From the NCBI GenBank assembly GCA_004297165.1, contig SCUJ01000006.1, positions 1,584,045 to 1,648,044 of the forward strand: 64,000 bases of DNA. The letters are read 5' to 3'. Position 1 is the first letter of the stretch, and each line of letters begins with the position of its first letter. The stretch comes from Gammaproteobacteria bacterium. GTDB lineage: Bacteria; Pseudomonadota; Gammaproteobacteria; Eutrophobiales; Eutrophobiaceae. The position numbers and the translations under genes were made by a program. The notes under the pieces were generated by a model. It was not told where the DNA came from. It ran no database searches and saw nothing but the letters and a program-made list of their open reading frames with translations. Shown in pieces: positions 8,422 through 19,102 of the stretch.

Positions 8422-9666
8422 CTAATCACGCAGGCTGTGCACCACCAGACCGCTCCGCAGCTTGGGTTCGAACCAAGTCACTTTCGGCGGCATGATCAGG
8501 CCGCTGTCGGCGATGTCCATCAACTGTTTCATGGAGACGGGATACATGGCGAAGGCGACCGCCATCTCGCCACTGTCCACCCGTTTCGACAATTCGCCGA
8601 GGCCGCGGATGCCGCCGACGAAATCGATGCGTTTATCGGTGCGCAAGTCCCGGATATGCAACACCGGCTCCAGGATCTGCCGCGAGAGCAGCGTGACATC
8701 CAGCACGCCGATGGGGTCATCGTCATCCCAGGTGCCGGGCTTCGCCTTCAGCGCATACCACGCGCCGGAGAGATACATGCCGAAGCGATGCGGTCCCGCG
8801 GGTCTGACGGGCTCTTTGCCATGCGGCTCGATATGAAAGGCGTGGGCGATCCGATCCAGGAATTGCGCCGGGGTCAGACCGCCGAGGTCGGTGATGACGC
8901 GATTGTAATCGAGTATCGCCAGTTGATTGTCCGGGAAATGCACGGCGAGGAAGTAATCATACTCGCGCTCGCCAGAATCGCCGGGATTTTCCCCGCGTAA
9001 TTCGGCCCCGACCAGGGCGGCCGCGGCGGTGCGGTGATGGCCATCGGCGACATAGGTCGAGGGGATGCCTTCGAACTCGCCCACGATGTGACTGATGAGT
9101 TCGGCGCTGCGCACCACCCAGAAGCGGTGGCGCACGCCGTCATCCGCGGTGAAATCGTACTCCGGGACATGCCGGGTGATGATCGCGACAACTTTGTCGA
9201 GTGCCGGGACCGCACGGTAGGCAAAAAAGACCGGCTCGGCGTTCAGCATTGATACCCGGACGTGGCGCTTGCGATCGACCTCCTTGTCCGGCCGCGTCAG
9301 TTCGTGTTTCTTGATCCGGCCTTCGAGGTAATCCCGCACCGCGGCGCAGGCGACGATGCCCGTCTGCGATCGGCCGTCCATGGTGAGTTCATAGATATAG
9401 AGACATTCGCCTGCGTCCTGACTGAACACGCCCTCCGCCAGCAGTTTTTCGAAATACGCGCGGCCGGTTGCATAGACCTCCGGCGCGTAGGGGTCGGTCT
9501 CCGGCGGCAGGAGAATCTCCGGCTTGACGACATTGAGGAAGGACAAGGGATTGCCGGCGGCCTCGACCCGCGCCTCCTCGCTGCTCAGGACATCATAAGG
9601 TCTGGAGGCCACCTGCCGCGCCTGTTCCGGACGCGGCCTGAGCCCCCTGAAGGGTTTGATGATCAT
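8422..9666 (-). CDS. DUF1015 family protein
   Basis: A 414-residue member of DUF1015, recognised by its opening IKPFRGLRPRPEQARQVASRPYDVLSSEEAR, the central ADGHHRTAAAALVG at about residue 210, and the phrase DPIGVLDVTLLSRQILEPVL near 320. The biochemical function of this family is not established. It is often found beside serine biosynthesis genes, and here it lies 16 bases after serA on the same strand. The histidine-rich central motif is conserved and may bind metal or phosphate (inference). Confidence 0.9.
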   Translation of the reverse strand: MIIKPFRGLRPRPEQARQVASRPYDVLSSEEARVEAAGNPLSFLNVVKPEILLPPETDPYAPEVYATGRAYFEKLLAEGVFSQDAGECLYIYELTMDGRSQTGIVACAAVRDYLEGRIKKHELTRPDKEVDRKRHVRVSMLNAEPVFFAYRAVPALDKVVAIITRHVPEYDFTADDGVRHRFWVVRSAELISHIVGEFEGIPSTYVADGHHRTAAAALVGAELRGENPGDSGEREYDYFLAVHFPDNQLAILDYNRVITDLGGLTPAQFLDRIAHAFHIEPHGKEPVRPAGPHRFGMYLSGAWYALKAKPGTWDDDDPIGVLDVTLLSRQILEPVLHIRDLRTDKRIDFVGGIRGLGELSKRVDSGEMAVAFAMYPVSMKQLMDIADSGLIMPPKVTWFEPKLRSGLVVHSLRD

Positions 9667-9682
9667 GGGAACTGTCTATCGG

Positions 9683-11269
9683 TCAGAGACTGACTTGCGT
9701 GATCCAGGTGATGGGTTTGATCTGCCGTAATTTCTCCATCACCTTGTCGTCCACGGCCGCGGAGATCTCGATGACCATGATGGCCCGCTCCGAATGATTG
9801 CCGTTGCCGAGCTGCATGCGCGAGATGTTGATCTTGCGTTCGGCCAGGACGGTGCTGATCGCCGCCACGACGCCGGGCTGATCGATATGCTTCGAGATGA
9901 TCAGATTGCCCTTGAGGGCGGTCTCGATCTCGTATTCGTCGATCCTGACCAGGCGGGGATGCCGACGCTCGAACAGCGTCCCTTCCACGGTGGTCGTCTT
10001 GTCGCCGTGTGTCGCGGTAAGGCATACCGTCGAGCGGTAGTCCGGATGCTCGGCGCAACGGGCTTCGGTGACGCTGATCCCCTGCTGCTTCGCGATATGC
10101 GCGGCATTGACCCGGTTCACCGGCACCGACATGTGGGCGCCGAGATATCCGACCAGGGCCTCGGTGCTGATGGAGCGGATGTCGCGTTCGGCGGCATCGC
10201 CCCAGAGCGCGACCTCGAGATGGCTGATGTTCTTTTCCACCATCGGTCCGATCAGCTTGCCCAACCGTTGCGCGAGCGTCAGATAGGGATTCAGCTTGAT
10301 CAATTCGGCCGCGGAGACCGGCGGGAGATTGATGGCGTTGACCGGCTCGCCGGTCTGGAGATATGTCGCCACCTGTTGCGCGATCTCGAGACCCGCCGTG
10401 GTCTGGGCCTCGCTGGTCGAGGCGCCGAGATGGGGGGTGAAGACGATGTTGGGGAGCTCCAGGAGTTTCGAACCCTTGGGCGGCTCATTCTCGAAGACAT
10501 CCAGCGCGGCCCCGGCCAGCTTGCCCGATTTCAGGGCCTCATACAGCGCGTCCTCGTCGATGACCCCGCCGCGCGCGCAGTTGACGATCCGCGCCCCCGG
10601 TTTCATGGCGGCCAGACGCTCCGCGTTGAAGACCTTGCGGGTCTTGTCATTCAACGGGCAATGGATGGTGATGTAGTCGCTCGCGGCCACCAGCTCGTCG
10701 AGAGTCATGTTACTCACGCCATCGGCCGCGAAGACATCCTGATTCACGAAGGGATCGTACGCCGCCACTTTCATGTTCAGGGCCTTGGCGCGCGAGGCGA
10801 CGATCCGGCCGATATTCCCGTAGCCGAAGATGCCCAGCGTCTTGTTCGCGAGCTCGGATCCCATGAACTTCGAGCGCTCCCATTTCCCTTCCCGCACGGA
10901 GCGATCCGCCTCGGGCAGACTCCGGCTCAGCGACATGATATGCGCCAGCGCCAGTTCGGCCGTTGTGGTGGCGTTGGCGTTCGGGGTGTTGAGCACCGCG
11001 ATGCCGCGCTCGGTCGCCCGCGTCACATCGATATTGTCCACGCCGATGCCGGCGCGGCCGATGACCTGGAGCTTGTCCGCCGCGTCGATCACCTTGCCGG
11101 TGATCTTCACCGCGCTGCGGACCAGAATGGCATGATAGCCGGGAACGGTCTGGCACAGGCCCGCTTCATCGAGGTCGAGGATCTGATCAACCTTGAAGCC
11201 CGGCTGCTCCTTGAGGTGTTTGAGGCCGGAGGCGGCGATCTTGTCCGCTACGAGTATTTTCTTTTCCAT
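9683..11269 (-). CDS. serA: D-3-phosphoglycerate dehydrogenase
   Basis: A 528-residue long-form enzyme for the first step of serine synthesis, oxidising 3-phosphoglycerate with NAD+. The catalytic and NAD domains include GIFGYGNIGRIVASRAKALN near residue 145, NCARGGVIDEDALYEAL near 230, and the catalytic histidine region VFTPHLGAST near 278. An intervening domain follows. A C-terminal ACT domain (SKHIDQPGVVAAISTVLAERKINISRMQLG) could sense serine. A good promoter lies about 120 bases upstream. Downstream genes on the same strand with short gaps suggest cotranscription with the DUF1015 and selenoprotein genes. Confidence 0.96.
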   Translation of the reverse strand: MEKKILVADKIAASGLKHLKEQPGFKVDQILDLDEAGLCQTVPGYHAILVRSAVKITGKVIDAADKLQVIGRAGIGVDNIDVTRATERGIAVLNTPNANATTTAELALAHIMSLSRSLPEADRSVREGKWERSKFMGSELANKTLGIFGYGNIGRIVASRAKALNMKVAAYDPFVNQDVFAADGVSNMTLDELVAASDYITIHCPLNDKTRKVFNAERLAAMKPGARIVNCARGGVIDEDALYEALKSGKLAGAALDVFENEPPKGSKLLELPNIVFTPHLGASTSEAQTTAGLEIAQQVATYLQTGEPVNAINLPPVSAAELIKLNPYLTLAQRLGKLIGPMVEKNISHLEVALWGDAAERDIRSISTEALVGYLGAHMSVPVNRVNAAHIAKQQGISVTEARCAEHPDYRSTVCLTATHGDKTTTVEGTLFERRHPRLVRIDEYEIETALKGNLIISKHIDQPGVVAAISTVLAERKINISRMQLGNGNHSERAIMVIEISAAVDDKVMEKLRQIKPITWITQVSL

Positions 11270-11390
11270 TGTATATTCCTGGTTGCTTGCGATTCGTCAA
11301 TAAGCCGGGGTAATGCAGGCTCTGCCTGGCCGCCGCTTCCACATCTGAGGGAAGGCCACCAAGCTGGTAATCTCGGGAATTTGCCGGGGT

Positions 11391-11418
11391 ATTGTAAGGA
11401 TTAACAGGCGACTTGCAA
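11391..11418 (-). promoter_or_regulatory. Candidate sigma-70 promoter for serA
   Basis: Minus-strand TTGCAA (11418-11413), 16-base spacer, TACAAT (11396-11391). Transcription would begin near 11384, leaving a leader of about 115 nt before the serA ATG. The spacing and both boxes are close to consensus. The region lies between glmM and serA, which point the same way. Confidence 0.5.
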
Positions 11419-11448
11419 GGCGCGAATCGGAGGCACAGAGCCGCAGAT

Positions 11449-12786
11449 TCAGCGCTGGTTGCGCAGGATCTGCTCCACGCCGTGGGTCAGGCGCAGCGCC
11501 AGATCCTCGACCTGTTCCAGGTTCTCGCCTTCCACCATGACCCGGATCAACGGCTCCGTCCCGGAAGGCCGCAACAACACCCGGCCCCGGCCGGCGAGCG
11601 CCGCCATGGCCTCGCGGACCAGGACGTCGATCTCCGGATGGCCGCCGAGGTCCACACGATTTTCCAGCCGGATATTGTTGAGCCTTTGCGGATATTTGCT
11701 CATCGGCTGCTTGAGATCGTACAGGCTGCGTCCGGAGCGGCTCATCTCCTCCAGGATCTGCAAGGCCGAGATGATGCCATCGCCCGTGGTGGCAAGGTCC
11801 AGGTTGATGATATGGCCTGAGGATTCCCCGCCGAGTTTGAGATTCTTCTCTTGCAGCATCTCCATCACGTAACGATCGCCCACCTTCGAACGGTGGAAGT
11901 CGAGGCCCAGCTCGCGGATGGCCAGCTCCAGCCCGAAATTGCTCATCTGGGTGCCGACCACGCCGCCATTGATCCGGTCGCGGCGCGCGCGCGCGATGAT
12001 GAATAATGCCTCGTCGCCGTCGACGACGTTCCCGCGGCGATCGATCATGATGAGGCGGTCGCCGTCGCCGTCCAGGGCGATGCCCGCATCGGCCTGGTTC
12101 TCCAGCACGGAATCGCGCAACATTTCCGGTTTGGTGGCGCCGCATTCCTCGTTGATGTTCAGCCCGTCGGGTTCCGCGCCGATGCTGATCACCTCGGCGC
12201 CAAGTTCCTCGAAGACCGAGGGGGCGATGTTGTAAGCGGCCCCGTGGGCGCAATCCACCACCAGTTTCATGCCTTTGAGGTCGAGACTCGGCTGGATGCG
12301 GCTCTTGCAGAATTCGATGTAGCGCCGGGCGGCGTCGTTGATCCGCAGCGCCTTGCCGAGGTGGCGCGAATAGACCGTCTGCATGGGCTGTTCCATTTCC
12401 CGCTCGATCTCGAGTTCGACCTCGTCGGGGAGTTTGGTCCCATCGGCGGCAAAAAATTTGATGCCGTTGTCGTAATAGGGATTGTGCGAGGCGCTGATGA
12501 CAATCCCGCCGCGAGCCCTGGTGCTGCGGGTCAGAAAGGCGATGCCGGGGGTCGGCATGGGCCCGAGCAGACGGATATCGACGCCCGCCGCGGACAGCCC
12601 CGCCTCCAGCGCCGACTCGAACATGTAGCCGGAGATGCGTGTGTCCTTGCCGATCAGGACCGGGCCGCTGCCGGTCTTGGCCAGCACCCGGCCGGCGGCC
12701 CACCCGAGTTTCATGACGAAATCGGGGGTGATGAAACCCTCGCCTACGCTGCCGCGGATGCCATCGGTGCCGAAATACTTACGCAT
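11449..12786 (-). CDS. glmM: Phosphoglucosamine mutase
   Basis: A 445-residue enzyme converting glucosamine-6-phosphate to glucosamine-1-phosphate for UDP-GlcNAc, peptidoglycan and LPS. The N-terminus [22 protein letters not shown] is diagnostic. The catalytic phosphoserine motif [19 protein letters not shown] is near residue 100, the metal-binding loop [11 protein letters not shown] near 240, and the sugar-phosphate loop [15 protein letters not shown] near the C-terminus. It follows ftsH by 6 bases. In E. coli folP lies between ftsH and glmM; it is absent here. The larger opposite-phase frame 11297-12703 is a shadow. Confidence 0.97.
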   Translation of the reverse strand: MRKYFGTDGIRGSVGEGFITPDFVMKLGWAAGRVLAKTGSGPVLIGKDTRISGYMFESALEAGLSAAGVDIRLLGPMPTPGIAFLTRSTRARGGIVISASHNPYYDNGIKFFAADGTKLPDEVELEIEREMEQPMQTVYSRHLGKALRINDAARRYIEFCKSRIQPSLDLKGMKLVVDCAHGAAYNIAPSVFEELGAEVISIGAEPDGLNINEECGATKPEMLRDSVLENQADAGIALDGDGDRLIMIDRRGNVVDGDEALFIIARARRDRINGGVVGTQMSNFGLELAIRELGLDFHRSKVGDRYVMEMLQEKNLKLGGESSGHIINLDLATTGDGIISALQILEEMSRSGRSLYDLKQPMSKYPQRLNNIRLENRVDLGGHPEIDVLVREAMAALAGRGRVLLRPSGTEPLIRVMVEGENLEQVEDLALRLTHGVEQILRNQR

Positions 12787-12792
12787 GCGCCA

Positions 12793-14736
12793 TCAGGCCG
12801 GGCGCGCGGGTCCACTGACGGGAGGCGTGCCGGGCTTGCCGCCGCTGCGGGGTTTGCCATCTTCCGCAGGGGTCTCCTGATCCTTGGGACTCGGGGCGCC
12901 GTTATCGTCGTCCCAGTTATCGGGCGGTCGCGGCGGCCGGCCGGACATGATGTCGTCAATCTGGCTGGAATCGATGGTCTCGTATTTCAACAGGGCCTGC
13001 GCCATCGTGTGAAGCTTGTCGAGGTTGGTGTTAAGGATCTCCTCCGCGCGGGCGTAATTCCGATCGATGATCTTGCGGATCTCCTCGTCGATGATGCGGG
13101 CGGTTTCGTTCGAGATGTCCTTGTGCTTGGTGACGGAATGCCCGAGGAACACCTCGCCGGCCTCTTCGCTGTAGGTCAGCGGACCAAGGCGCTCCGAAAG
13201 CCCCCACTTCGTGACCATGCTGCGGGCGATGTCGGTCGCGCGCTGGATGTCGTTGCTGGCGCCGGTGGTGATCTTGTCGTTGCCGAAGATCAGCGATTCG
13301 GCGATCCGGCCGCCGAACAGGCTGCATAACTGGCTTTCCAGAAACTGCTTGCTGTAGCTCAACCGGTCCTCTTCGGGCAGGAACATGGTGACGCCAAGCG
13401 CCCGGCCCCTGGGAATGATGGTGACCTTGTAGACTGGGTCATGGTTGGGCATTGAGCGGCCGACGATCGCGTGGCCGGCCTCATGATAGGCGGTGAGTTT
13501 CTTTTCGTCGTCGCTCATCACCATCGAACGGCGTTCGGCGCCCATCATCACCTTGTCCTTGGCGCGCTCGAAATCGTCCATCTCCACCAGTTTCTTGTTG
13601 GCGCGGGCCGCCAGCAAGGCCGCCTCGTTGGTAAGATTGGCGAGGTCAGCGCCGGAGAAGCCGGGGGTGCCCCGGGCGATGATGTTCGGTTTCACATCAT
13701 CCGCTAGCGCCACCTTGCGCATGTGCACCTTGAGGATCTGTTCGCGGCCGCGGATGTCCGGCAACGGCACCACCACCTGCCGGTCGAAGCGGCCGGGGCG
13801 CAACAGCGCGGGGTCCAGCACGTCGGGCCGGTTGGTCGCGGCGATAACGATGACGCCTTCGTTGCCTTCGAACCCATCCATTTCCACAAGCAACTGGTTC
13901 AGGGTCTGCTCGCGCTCGTCGTGGCCGCCGCCGAGACCCGCGCCGCGATGCCGGCCAACGGCGTCGATCTCATCGATGAATATGATGCAAGGCGCCTGTT
14001 TCTTGGCCTGCTCGAACATGTCCCGGACGCGGGAGGCGCCCACGCCGACGAACATCTCCACGAAATCCGAACCCGAGATGGTGAAGAAGGGCACCCGCGC
14101 CTCGCCCGCGATGGCCCGCGCCAGCAGCGTTTTGCCGGTGCCGGGGGAACCGACCATCAGGACGCCCGAGGGGATCTTGCCGCCGAGTTTCTGGAACTTG
14201 CCGGGGTCGCGCAGGAACTCCACGAGTTCGGCCACCTCCTCCTTCGCCTCGTCCACGCCGGCGACATCGTTGAAGGTGACCCGGACCTGGTCCTCGCTCA
14301 GCAGTCTGGCGCGGCTCTTGCCGAACGAGAGCGCGCCGCGCCCGCCGCCTCCGCCCTGCATCTGGCGCATGAAATAGATCCAGACGCCGAGGAGCAGCAG
14401 AATGGGGAACCAGGAGATAAAAGCGCTGGCCCAGAAGGAATTCGTGCTGGGCTTGACCCCGTTGAGGACGACATTGTTTTCCAGCAGGGTCCCGATCAGG
14501 GCATCGTGACTGGTTTCCGGACTGTAGGTGGTAAAGCGTGAATCGTCCGAGCGCTGACCGGTGATGATGCTGCCGTCGATCATGACCGATTCGACAGCGC
14601 CCGACTTGACGTCTTCAATGAACTGGGAATATGGAATATCGCTCCCCAGGGAAGTCGTCCCGAATTGACGGAACACCATCATCAGGACCAGGGCGATGAC
14701 CACCCAAAGCAGAAGGTTTTTTACCATATCGTTCAC
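12793..14736 (-). CDS. ftsH: ATP-dependent zinc metalloprotease FtsH
   Basis: A 647-residue membrane AAA+ protease that degrades misfolded membrane proteins and regulators such as sigma-32 and LpxC in relatives. Two transmembrane segments are visible, [15 protein letters not shown] near the N-terminus and [19 protein letters not shown] near residue 110, flanking a periplasmic loop. Walker A is [12 protein letters not shown] (usually GPPGTGKT), Walker [12 protein letters not shown], and the zinc site HEAGH is near residue 420. The C-terminal tail is proline and charge rich. GTG at 14736 is chosen because AGAGG lies 7 bases before it; an in-frame ATG follows three codons later. Confidence 0.97.
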   Translation of the reverse strand: MNDMVKNLLLWVVIALVLMMVFRQFGTTSLGSDIPYSQFIEDVKSGAVESVMIDGSIITGQRSDDSRFTTYSPETSHDALIGTLLENNVVLNGVKPSTNSFWASAFISWFPILLLLGVWIYFMRQMQGGGGGRGALSFGKSRARLLSEDQVRVTFNDVAGVDEAKEEVAELVEFLRDPGKFQKLGGKIPSGVLMVGSPGTGKTLLARAIAGEARVPFFTISGSDFVEMFVGVGASRVRDMFEQAKKQAPCIIFIDEIDAVGRHRGAGLGGGHDEREQTLNQLLVEMDGFEGNEGVIVIAATNRPDVLDPALLRPGRFDRQVVVPLPDIRGREQILKVHMRKVALADDVKPNIIARGTPGFSGADLANLTNEAALLAARANKKLVEMDDFERAKDKVMMGAERRSMVMSDDEKKLTAYHEAGHAIVGRSMPNHDPVYKVTIIPRGRALGVTMFLPEEDRLSYSKQFLESQLCSLFGGRIAESLIFGNDKITTGASNDIQRATDIARSMVTKWGLSERLGPLTYSEEAGEVFLGHSVTKHKDISNETARIIDEEIRKIIDRNYARAEEILNTNLDKLHTMAQALLKYETIDSSQIDDIMSGRPPRPPDNWDDDNGAPSPKDQETPAEDGKPRSGGKPGTPPVSGPARPA

Positions 14737-14787
14737 TGAGTTACCTCTGAATTCCGGACGGATGGAAGCCCGGATAGTTGAAAGGTA

Positions 14788-15402
14788 CTATACAACATAG
14801 CCCCTGGCCAGCATATAAAATTCCCTTGATTTATCCCTGGAAGCGTCGGGTTTCCGGATTACGGTACGCGTGAAATGCCGCGCAATTTCCTTTCTGTAGG
14901 CATCCGCTCCCTCACCCTGAAACAACTTGATCAGCAGATCGCCGCCGGGCCGCAACACCCCGCGGGAGAATTCGAATGTAAGTTCGGCCAGCAACATGCT
15001 GCGCGCCTGATCGGTCGTGCGTATGCCGGATAGATTGGGGGCGATATCCGAAATAACAAGATCCACGGGTCTTCCGGAGAGAACGTCCAGCAAACGCTGC
15101 ACGGTTGCGGGGTCGGTGAAATCCCCTTGCAGACAGACGACGCCCGGAATGGGGTCCATGGGCAGGATGTCGAGGGCTACCACCAGGCCGGACTCGCCGA
15201 CCTTTTCGCTTGCATATTGTGACCAGCCGCCGGGCGCCGCGCCGAGATCGACCACCGTCTGTCCCTTGCGCAGGAGCCGGTCCTGACGATCGATCTCCAT
15301 CAATTTGTAGATCGCGCGGGAGCGGTAATCCTGAATGTGCGCCAGTTTTACGTAGGGGTCCCGACGCTGCTGTTGCAACCAACTGTTACTGCTGCGGGAC
15401 AT
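14788..15402 (-). CDS. rlmE: 23S rRNA (uridine-2'-O)-methyltransferase
   Basis: A 204-residue FtsJ/RrmJ enzyme that methylates U2552 of 23S rRNA late in large-subunit assembly. The substrate lysine region YRSRAIYKLMEIDRQDRLL is at about residues 26-44, the SAM motif VVDLGAAPGGWSQYAS near 50, the catalytic aspartate in LVISDIAPNLSG near 118, and the catalytic lysine in LLIKLFQGEG near 158. It overlaps the greA stop by one base (TGATG). The rlmE-ftsH pair is classical in gammaproteobacteria. The yhbY gene found near here in E. coli is not present. Confidence 0.96.
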   Translation of the reverse strand: MSRSSNSWLQQQRRDPYVKLAHIQDYRSRAIYKLMEIDRQDRLLRKGQTVVDLGAAPGGWSQYASEKVGESGLVVALDILPMDPIPGVVCLQGDFTDPATVQRLLDVLSGRPVDLVISDIAPNLSGIRTTDQARSMLLAELTFEFSRGVLRPGGDLLIKLFQGEGADAYRKEIARHFTRTVIRKPDASRDKSREFYMLARGYVV

Positions 15403-15878
15403 CAGACATAGCGGATCGCGACGATCTCGTATTCGATCACGCCGCCCGGCGCCCTGACCTCGGCGATATCGCCCAGTTCCTTGCCGATCAGGGCGCGGGC
15501 TATCGGCGAATTCACGGAGACCTGCCGGTGGGCCATGTCCGCCTCCTCCTCGCCGACGATCTGGTAGCTGACGGCTTCGTTCGCATCGAGATTGAGCAGA
15601 TCGACCGTCGCGCCGAACACCACGCGGCCGCCTGAATCGATAGTGCTGACATCAATCACACGGGCATTCGCCAGCACCGCCTCGATGGCAGCGATCCGGC
15701 CTTCGGTAAAACTCTGCTGTTCCCGCGCCGCGTGGTATTCCGCGTTCTCGCTGAGATCGCCATGGGCGCGCGCCTCGGCGATGGCCTGCGTAATCCGGGG
15801 CCGTTCCACGGTCTTTAACTGGCGCAGTTGCGCGCGCAGTTTTTCCACGCCCTTGGCCGTGATGGGTGTTGCGCTCAT
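15402..15878 (-). CDS. greA: Transcription elongation factor GreA
   Basis: A 158-residue factor that rescues backtracked RNA polymerase by stimulating transcript cleavage. The N-terminal coiled coil ([46 protein letters not shown]) carries the acidic DLSENAEY tip near residue 41-48. The C-terminal FKBP-like domain includes [14 protein letters not shown] near 125. The length matches the family. It overlaps the carB stop by four bases (ATGA), showing tight translational coupling. Confidence 0.96.
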   Translation of the reverse strand: MSATPITAKGVEKLRAQLRQLKTVERPRITQAIAEARAHGDLSENAEYHAAREQQSFTEGRIAAIEAVLANARVIDVSTIDSGGRVVFGATVDLLNLDANEAVSYQIVGEEEADMAHRQVSVNSPIARALIGKELGDIAEVRAPGGVIEYEIVAIRYV

Positions 15879-18800
15879 TCGCTAGCTCCTGTGTGTAGAT
15901 CCTGAAGGCGGCTGATACGATCCACCGGCGCGCCCTTCAGGGCATGGATTGTAGCATGCGCCCCCGCGATGGTGGTCATGTAGAACACCTTGTGCAGCAG
16001 GGCGTTGCGGCGTATCGGGTAGGAGTCGGAGATCGCCTGTTTCCCTTCTGTGGTGTTGATGATAAAGATCACCTCGTCGTTCTTGATCATATCGACGATG
16101 TGCGGTTGGCCTTCCCTGACCTTGTTCACACCGAGACACTCCAGACCGGCCTCGCGCAGCGCCTTGGCCGTGCCGTGCGTGGCGCAGAGTTTGAACCCGA
16201 GTTCATGCAACGCCCGGGCGATGCTTCTGGCCTCGGCCTTGTCCCGGTCGCGTACGCTGATGAACACCAGCCCGCCGCGCGGCAGGTTCTCGCCGGCCCC
16301 GAGTTGCGCCTTGGCGTAGGCCTCGCCGAAGCTGTTGCCGATCCCCATGACCTCGCCCGTGGATTTCATCTCCGGTCCGAGCAACGAATCCACGCCGGGG
16401 AACTTGATGAAGGGGAAGACGGACTCCTTCACGGAATAGTGCGCGGTCCTGCCCGGTTCGCTCACGCCTTGCTCGCGCAGGCTGAGGCCGGTCATGCAGC
16501 GCGCGGCGATTCGGGCCAGCGGCAGGCCGACCGCCTTGGAGACAAAGGGCACCGTGCGCGAGGCGCGTGGATTCACCTCCAGCACGAATATCTCCTCGCC
16601 CTGGATGGCGAACTGCGTGTTCATCAGGCCAACCACCCGCAGCGCTTTCGCCATCTGCCGGACCTGATCCGCCAGACGCTGCTGCATGGTCCCGCTCAGA
16701 CTGTAGGGCGGCAGGGAGCAGGCCGAATCGCCCGAGTGGACGCCGGCCTCCTCGATATGCTCCATGATCCCGCCGATGATGACGTCCCCGCCATCCGCGA
16801 TCGCGTCGACATCGACCTCGATGGCGTCCCGCAGGAAATGATCCAGCAACACCGGGGAATCGTTCGAGACGGCGACCGCCTTGCGCATGTAGTTCACGAG
16901 GTCGGCCTCCGAATAGACGATCTCCATGGCGCGACCGCCCAGCACATACGAGGGTCTGACCACCAGCGGGTAGCCGATCGCCGTCGCCCCGGCGACGGCC
17001 TCCTCGATGTTGCGCGCGGTGCGGTTCGGCGGCTGCTTGAGCCCCAGTCCCTGGAGCAACTGCTGGAAGCGTTCCCGATCCTCGGCGAGATCGATCGAAT
17101 CCGGGGTCGTGCCGATAATCGGGGCGCCCTCGGCCTCCAGCGGACGGGCCAGCTTCAGCGGCGTCTGCCCACCGTACTGGACGATGATCCCCGCGGGCTT
17201 TTCCACGTGGATGATCTCGAGCACGTCTTCCAGCGTCAGCGGTTCGAAATAAAGCCGGTCCGAGGTGTCGTAGTCGGTGGAGACCGTCTCGGGATTGCAA
17301 TTCACCATGATGGTCTCGTAGCCCGATTCGCGCAGGGCGAGCGCGGCCTGCACGCAGCAGTAATCGAATTCGATCCCCTGGCCGATGCGGTTGGGGCCGC
17401 CGCCCAGGACCATGATCTTGCGACGCGCGCTGGGCGCGGCCTCGCATTCTTCGTCGTAGGTCGAGTAGAGGTAGGCGGTGGTCGCGGCAAATTCCGCGGC
17501 GCAGGAATCGACCCGTTTGTAGACGGGGCGGATGCCCTGGGCCTGCCGGTAAATCCGCAACTCCTTCTCGCTAAAGCCGGTGATCCTCGCGATGCGGCTG
17601 TCCGCGAAGCCCTTGCGTTTGAGCCGGCGCAGGTCGGCGGGATCGGGCAGGTGTCCGCGCCGCTCCGAGAGGCGTTGTTCCTCTACGATCAGGTCGGCGA
17701 TCTGGGCCAGGAACCAGCGATCGATACGGCAGCATTCGTGCACCTCCTCCAGCGAAAATCCGTGCCGGAAGGCGTCCGCCACGTAGCGCAGGCGATCCGC
17801 CCGCGCCACGCGCAGTTCGCGGCGGATGACGTCCTGAATGTCATCGTCCGCGCCGTATTCGTTTTCGTTCAGGCCGTCGAGCCCCGTTTCGAGGCTGCGC
17901 AGGGCCTTCTGCAATGACTCCTGGAAGGTGCGGCCGATGGCCATGGCCTCGCCCACGGATTTCATCTGCGTGGTCAGGCGATCGTCCGCCTGGGGGAATT
18001 TTTCGAAGGTGAAACGCGGCACCTTGGTGACGATGTAGTCGATGGTCGGTTCGAAGGATGCCGGCGTCGCCCCGCCGGTGATCTCGTTGGCGAGCTCATC
18101 GAGGGTGTAACCGACGGCCAGCTTGGCCGCCACCCTGGCGATGGGGAAACCGGTCGCCTTCGAGGCAAGCGCCGACGATCGGGACACGCGCGGATTCATC
18201 TCGATGATGATCACCTCGCCGTTCTCGGGATTGACGGCGAACTGGACGTTGGAGCCGCCGGTGTCCACGCCGATCTCCCTCAGGACGGCGATGGAGGCGT
18301 CCCGCATCCGCTGATATTCCTTGTCGGTCAGGGTGAGCGCCGGGGCGATGGTGATGGAATCCCCGGTGTGGATGCCCATCGGATCCACATTCTCGATGGA
18401 ACATACGATGATGCAGTTGTCCTTGCTGTCGCGCACCACCTCCATTTCGAACTCCTTCCAGCCGAGCACCGATTGCTCCAGCAGGATCTCCCGGGTCGGG
18501 GAGGCGTCCAGGCCGCGTTCGCAGAGTTCGGGAAATTCCTCGCGGTTGTAGGCGATGCCGCCCCCGCTGCCGCCCAGCGTGAAGGACGGCCGGATGATGA
18601 TGGGGAAGCCGAGTTCCTCCTGGATCGCGCGCGCCTGATCGAGGTCGTGCGCCAGTCTGGATTTCGGCAGCTTGAGCCCGATCTTCCGCATGGCGTCGCG
18701 GAAGCGTTCCCGGTCCTCCGCCTTGTCGATGGCCTCGCGGCTCGCGCCGATCATCTCCACGCCGAACTTGTCGAGGATGCCTTCCCGGGCGAGGTCCAGG

Positions 18801-19096
18801 GCACAGTTCAGGGCGGTCTGGCCACCCATGGTGGGCAACAGGGCGTCGGGCCGCTCGCGCTCGATGATTGCCGCGACGGTCTGCCAGCGCACGGGTTCGA
18901 TGTAGGTGGCGTCCGCCATCTCCGGATCGGTCATGATCGTGGCCGGATTGGAGTTGACCAGTATTACCCGATAACCTTCCTCGCGCAGGGCCTTGCAGGC
19001 CTGGGCGCCGGAATAATCGAATTCGCAGGCCTGGCCGATCACGATCGGACCGGCGCCGATGATCAGGATGCTATTGATGTCCGTGCGTTTCGGCAT
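15875..19096 (-). CDS. carB: Carbamoyl phosphate synthase, large subunit
   Basis: A 1073-residue subunit that makes carbamoyl phosphate from bicarbonate, ammonia and two ATP for arginine and pyrimidine synthesis. The two homologous synthetase halves are visible: [20 protein letters not shown] near residue 10 and [19 protein letters not shown] near 560, each followed by an ATP-grasp domain ([32 protein letters not shown]). The C-terminal allosteric MGS-like domain includes [15 protein letters not shown] near 970. Length matches E. coli CarB (1073). It starts 6 bases after carA ends. Confidence 0.98.
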   Translation of the reverse strand: MPKRTDINSILIIGAGPIVIGQACEFDYSGAQACKALREEGYRVILVNSNPATIMTDPEMADATYIEPVRWQTVAAIIERERPDALLPTMGGQTALNCALDLAREGILDKFGVEMIGASREAIDKAEDRERFRDAMRKIGLKLPKSRLAHDLDQARAIQEELGFPIIIRPSFTLGGSGGGIAYNREEFPELCERGLDASPTREILLEQSVLGWKEFEMEVVRDSKDNCIIVCSIENVDPMGIHTGDSITIAPALTLTDKEYQRMRDASIAVLREIGVDTGGSNVQFAVNPENGEVIIIEMNPRVSRSSALASKATGFPIARVAAKLAVGYTLDELANEITGGATPASFEPTIDYIVTKVPRFTFEKFPQADDRLTTQMKSVGEAMAIGRTFQESLQKALRSLETGLDGLNENEYGADDDIQDVIRRELRVARADRLRYVADAFRHGFSLEEVHECCRIDRWFLAQIADLIVEEQRLSERRGHLPDPADLRRLKRKGFADSRIARITGFSEKELRIYRQAQGIRPVYKRVDSCAAEFAATTAYLYSTYDEECEAAPSARRKIMVLGGGPNRIGQGIEFDYCCVQAALALRESGYETIMVNCNPETVSTDYDTSDRLYFEPLTLEDVLEIIHVEKPAGIIVQYGGQTPLKLARPLEAEGAPIIGTTPDSIDLAEDRERFQQLLQGLGLKQPPNRTARNIEEAVAGATAIGYPLVVRPSYVLGGRAMEIVYSEADLVNYMRKAVAVSNDSPVLLDHFLRDAIEVDVDAIADGGDVIIGGIMEHIEEAGVHSGDSACSLPPYSLSGTMQQRLADQVRQMAKALRVVGLMNTQFAIQGEEIFVLEVNPRASRTVPFVSKAVGLPLARIAARCMTGLSLREQGVSEPGRTAHYSVKESVFPFIKFPGVDSLLGPEMKSTGEVMGIGNSFGEAYAKAQLGAGENLPRGGLVFISVRDRDKAEARSIARALHELGFKLCATHGTAKALREAGLECLGVNKVREGQPHIVDMIKNDEVIFIINTTEGKQAISDSYPIRRNALLHKVFYMTTIAGAHATIHALKGAPVDRISRLQDLHTGASE

Positions 19097-19102
19097 GGCG
19101 AT

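Noticed and set aside
11297-12703. 468-residue minus-strand ORF over glmM
   Set aside because: It is another frame of glmM, rich in R, G and H, and lacks any recognisable motif.
15944-17917. 657-residue plus-strand ORF opposite carB
   Set aside because: It is opposite-strand shadow reading of carB; the composition is that of a reversed GC-rich gene.
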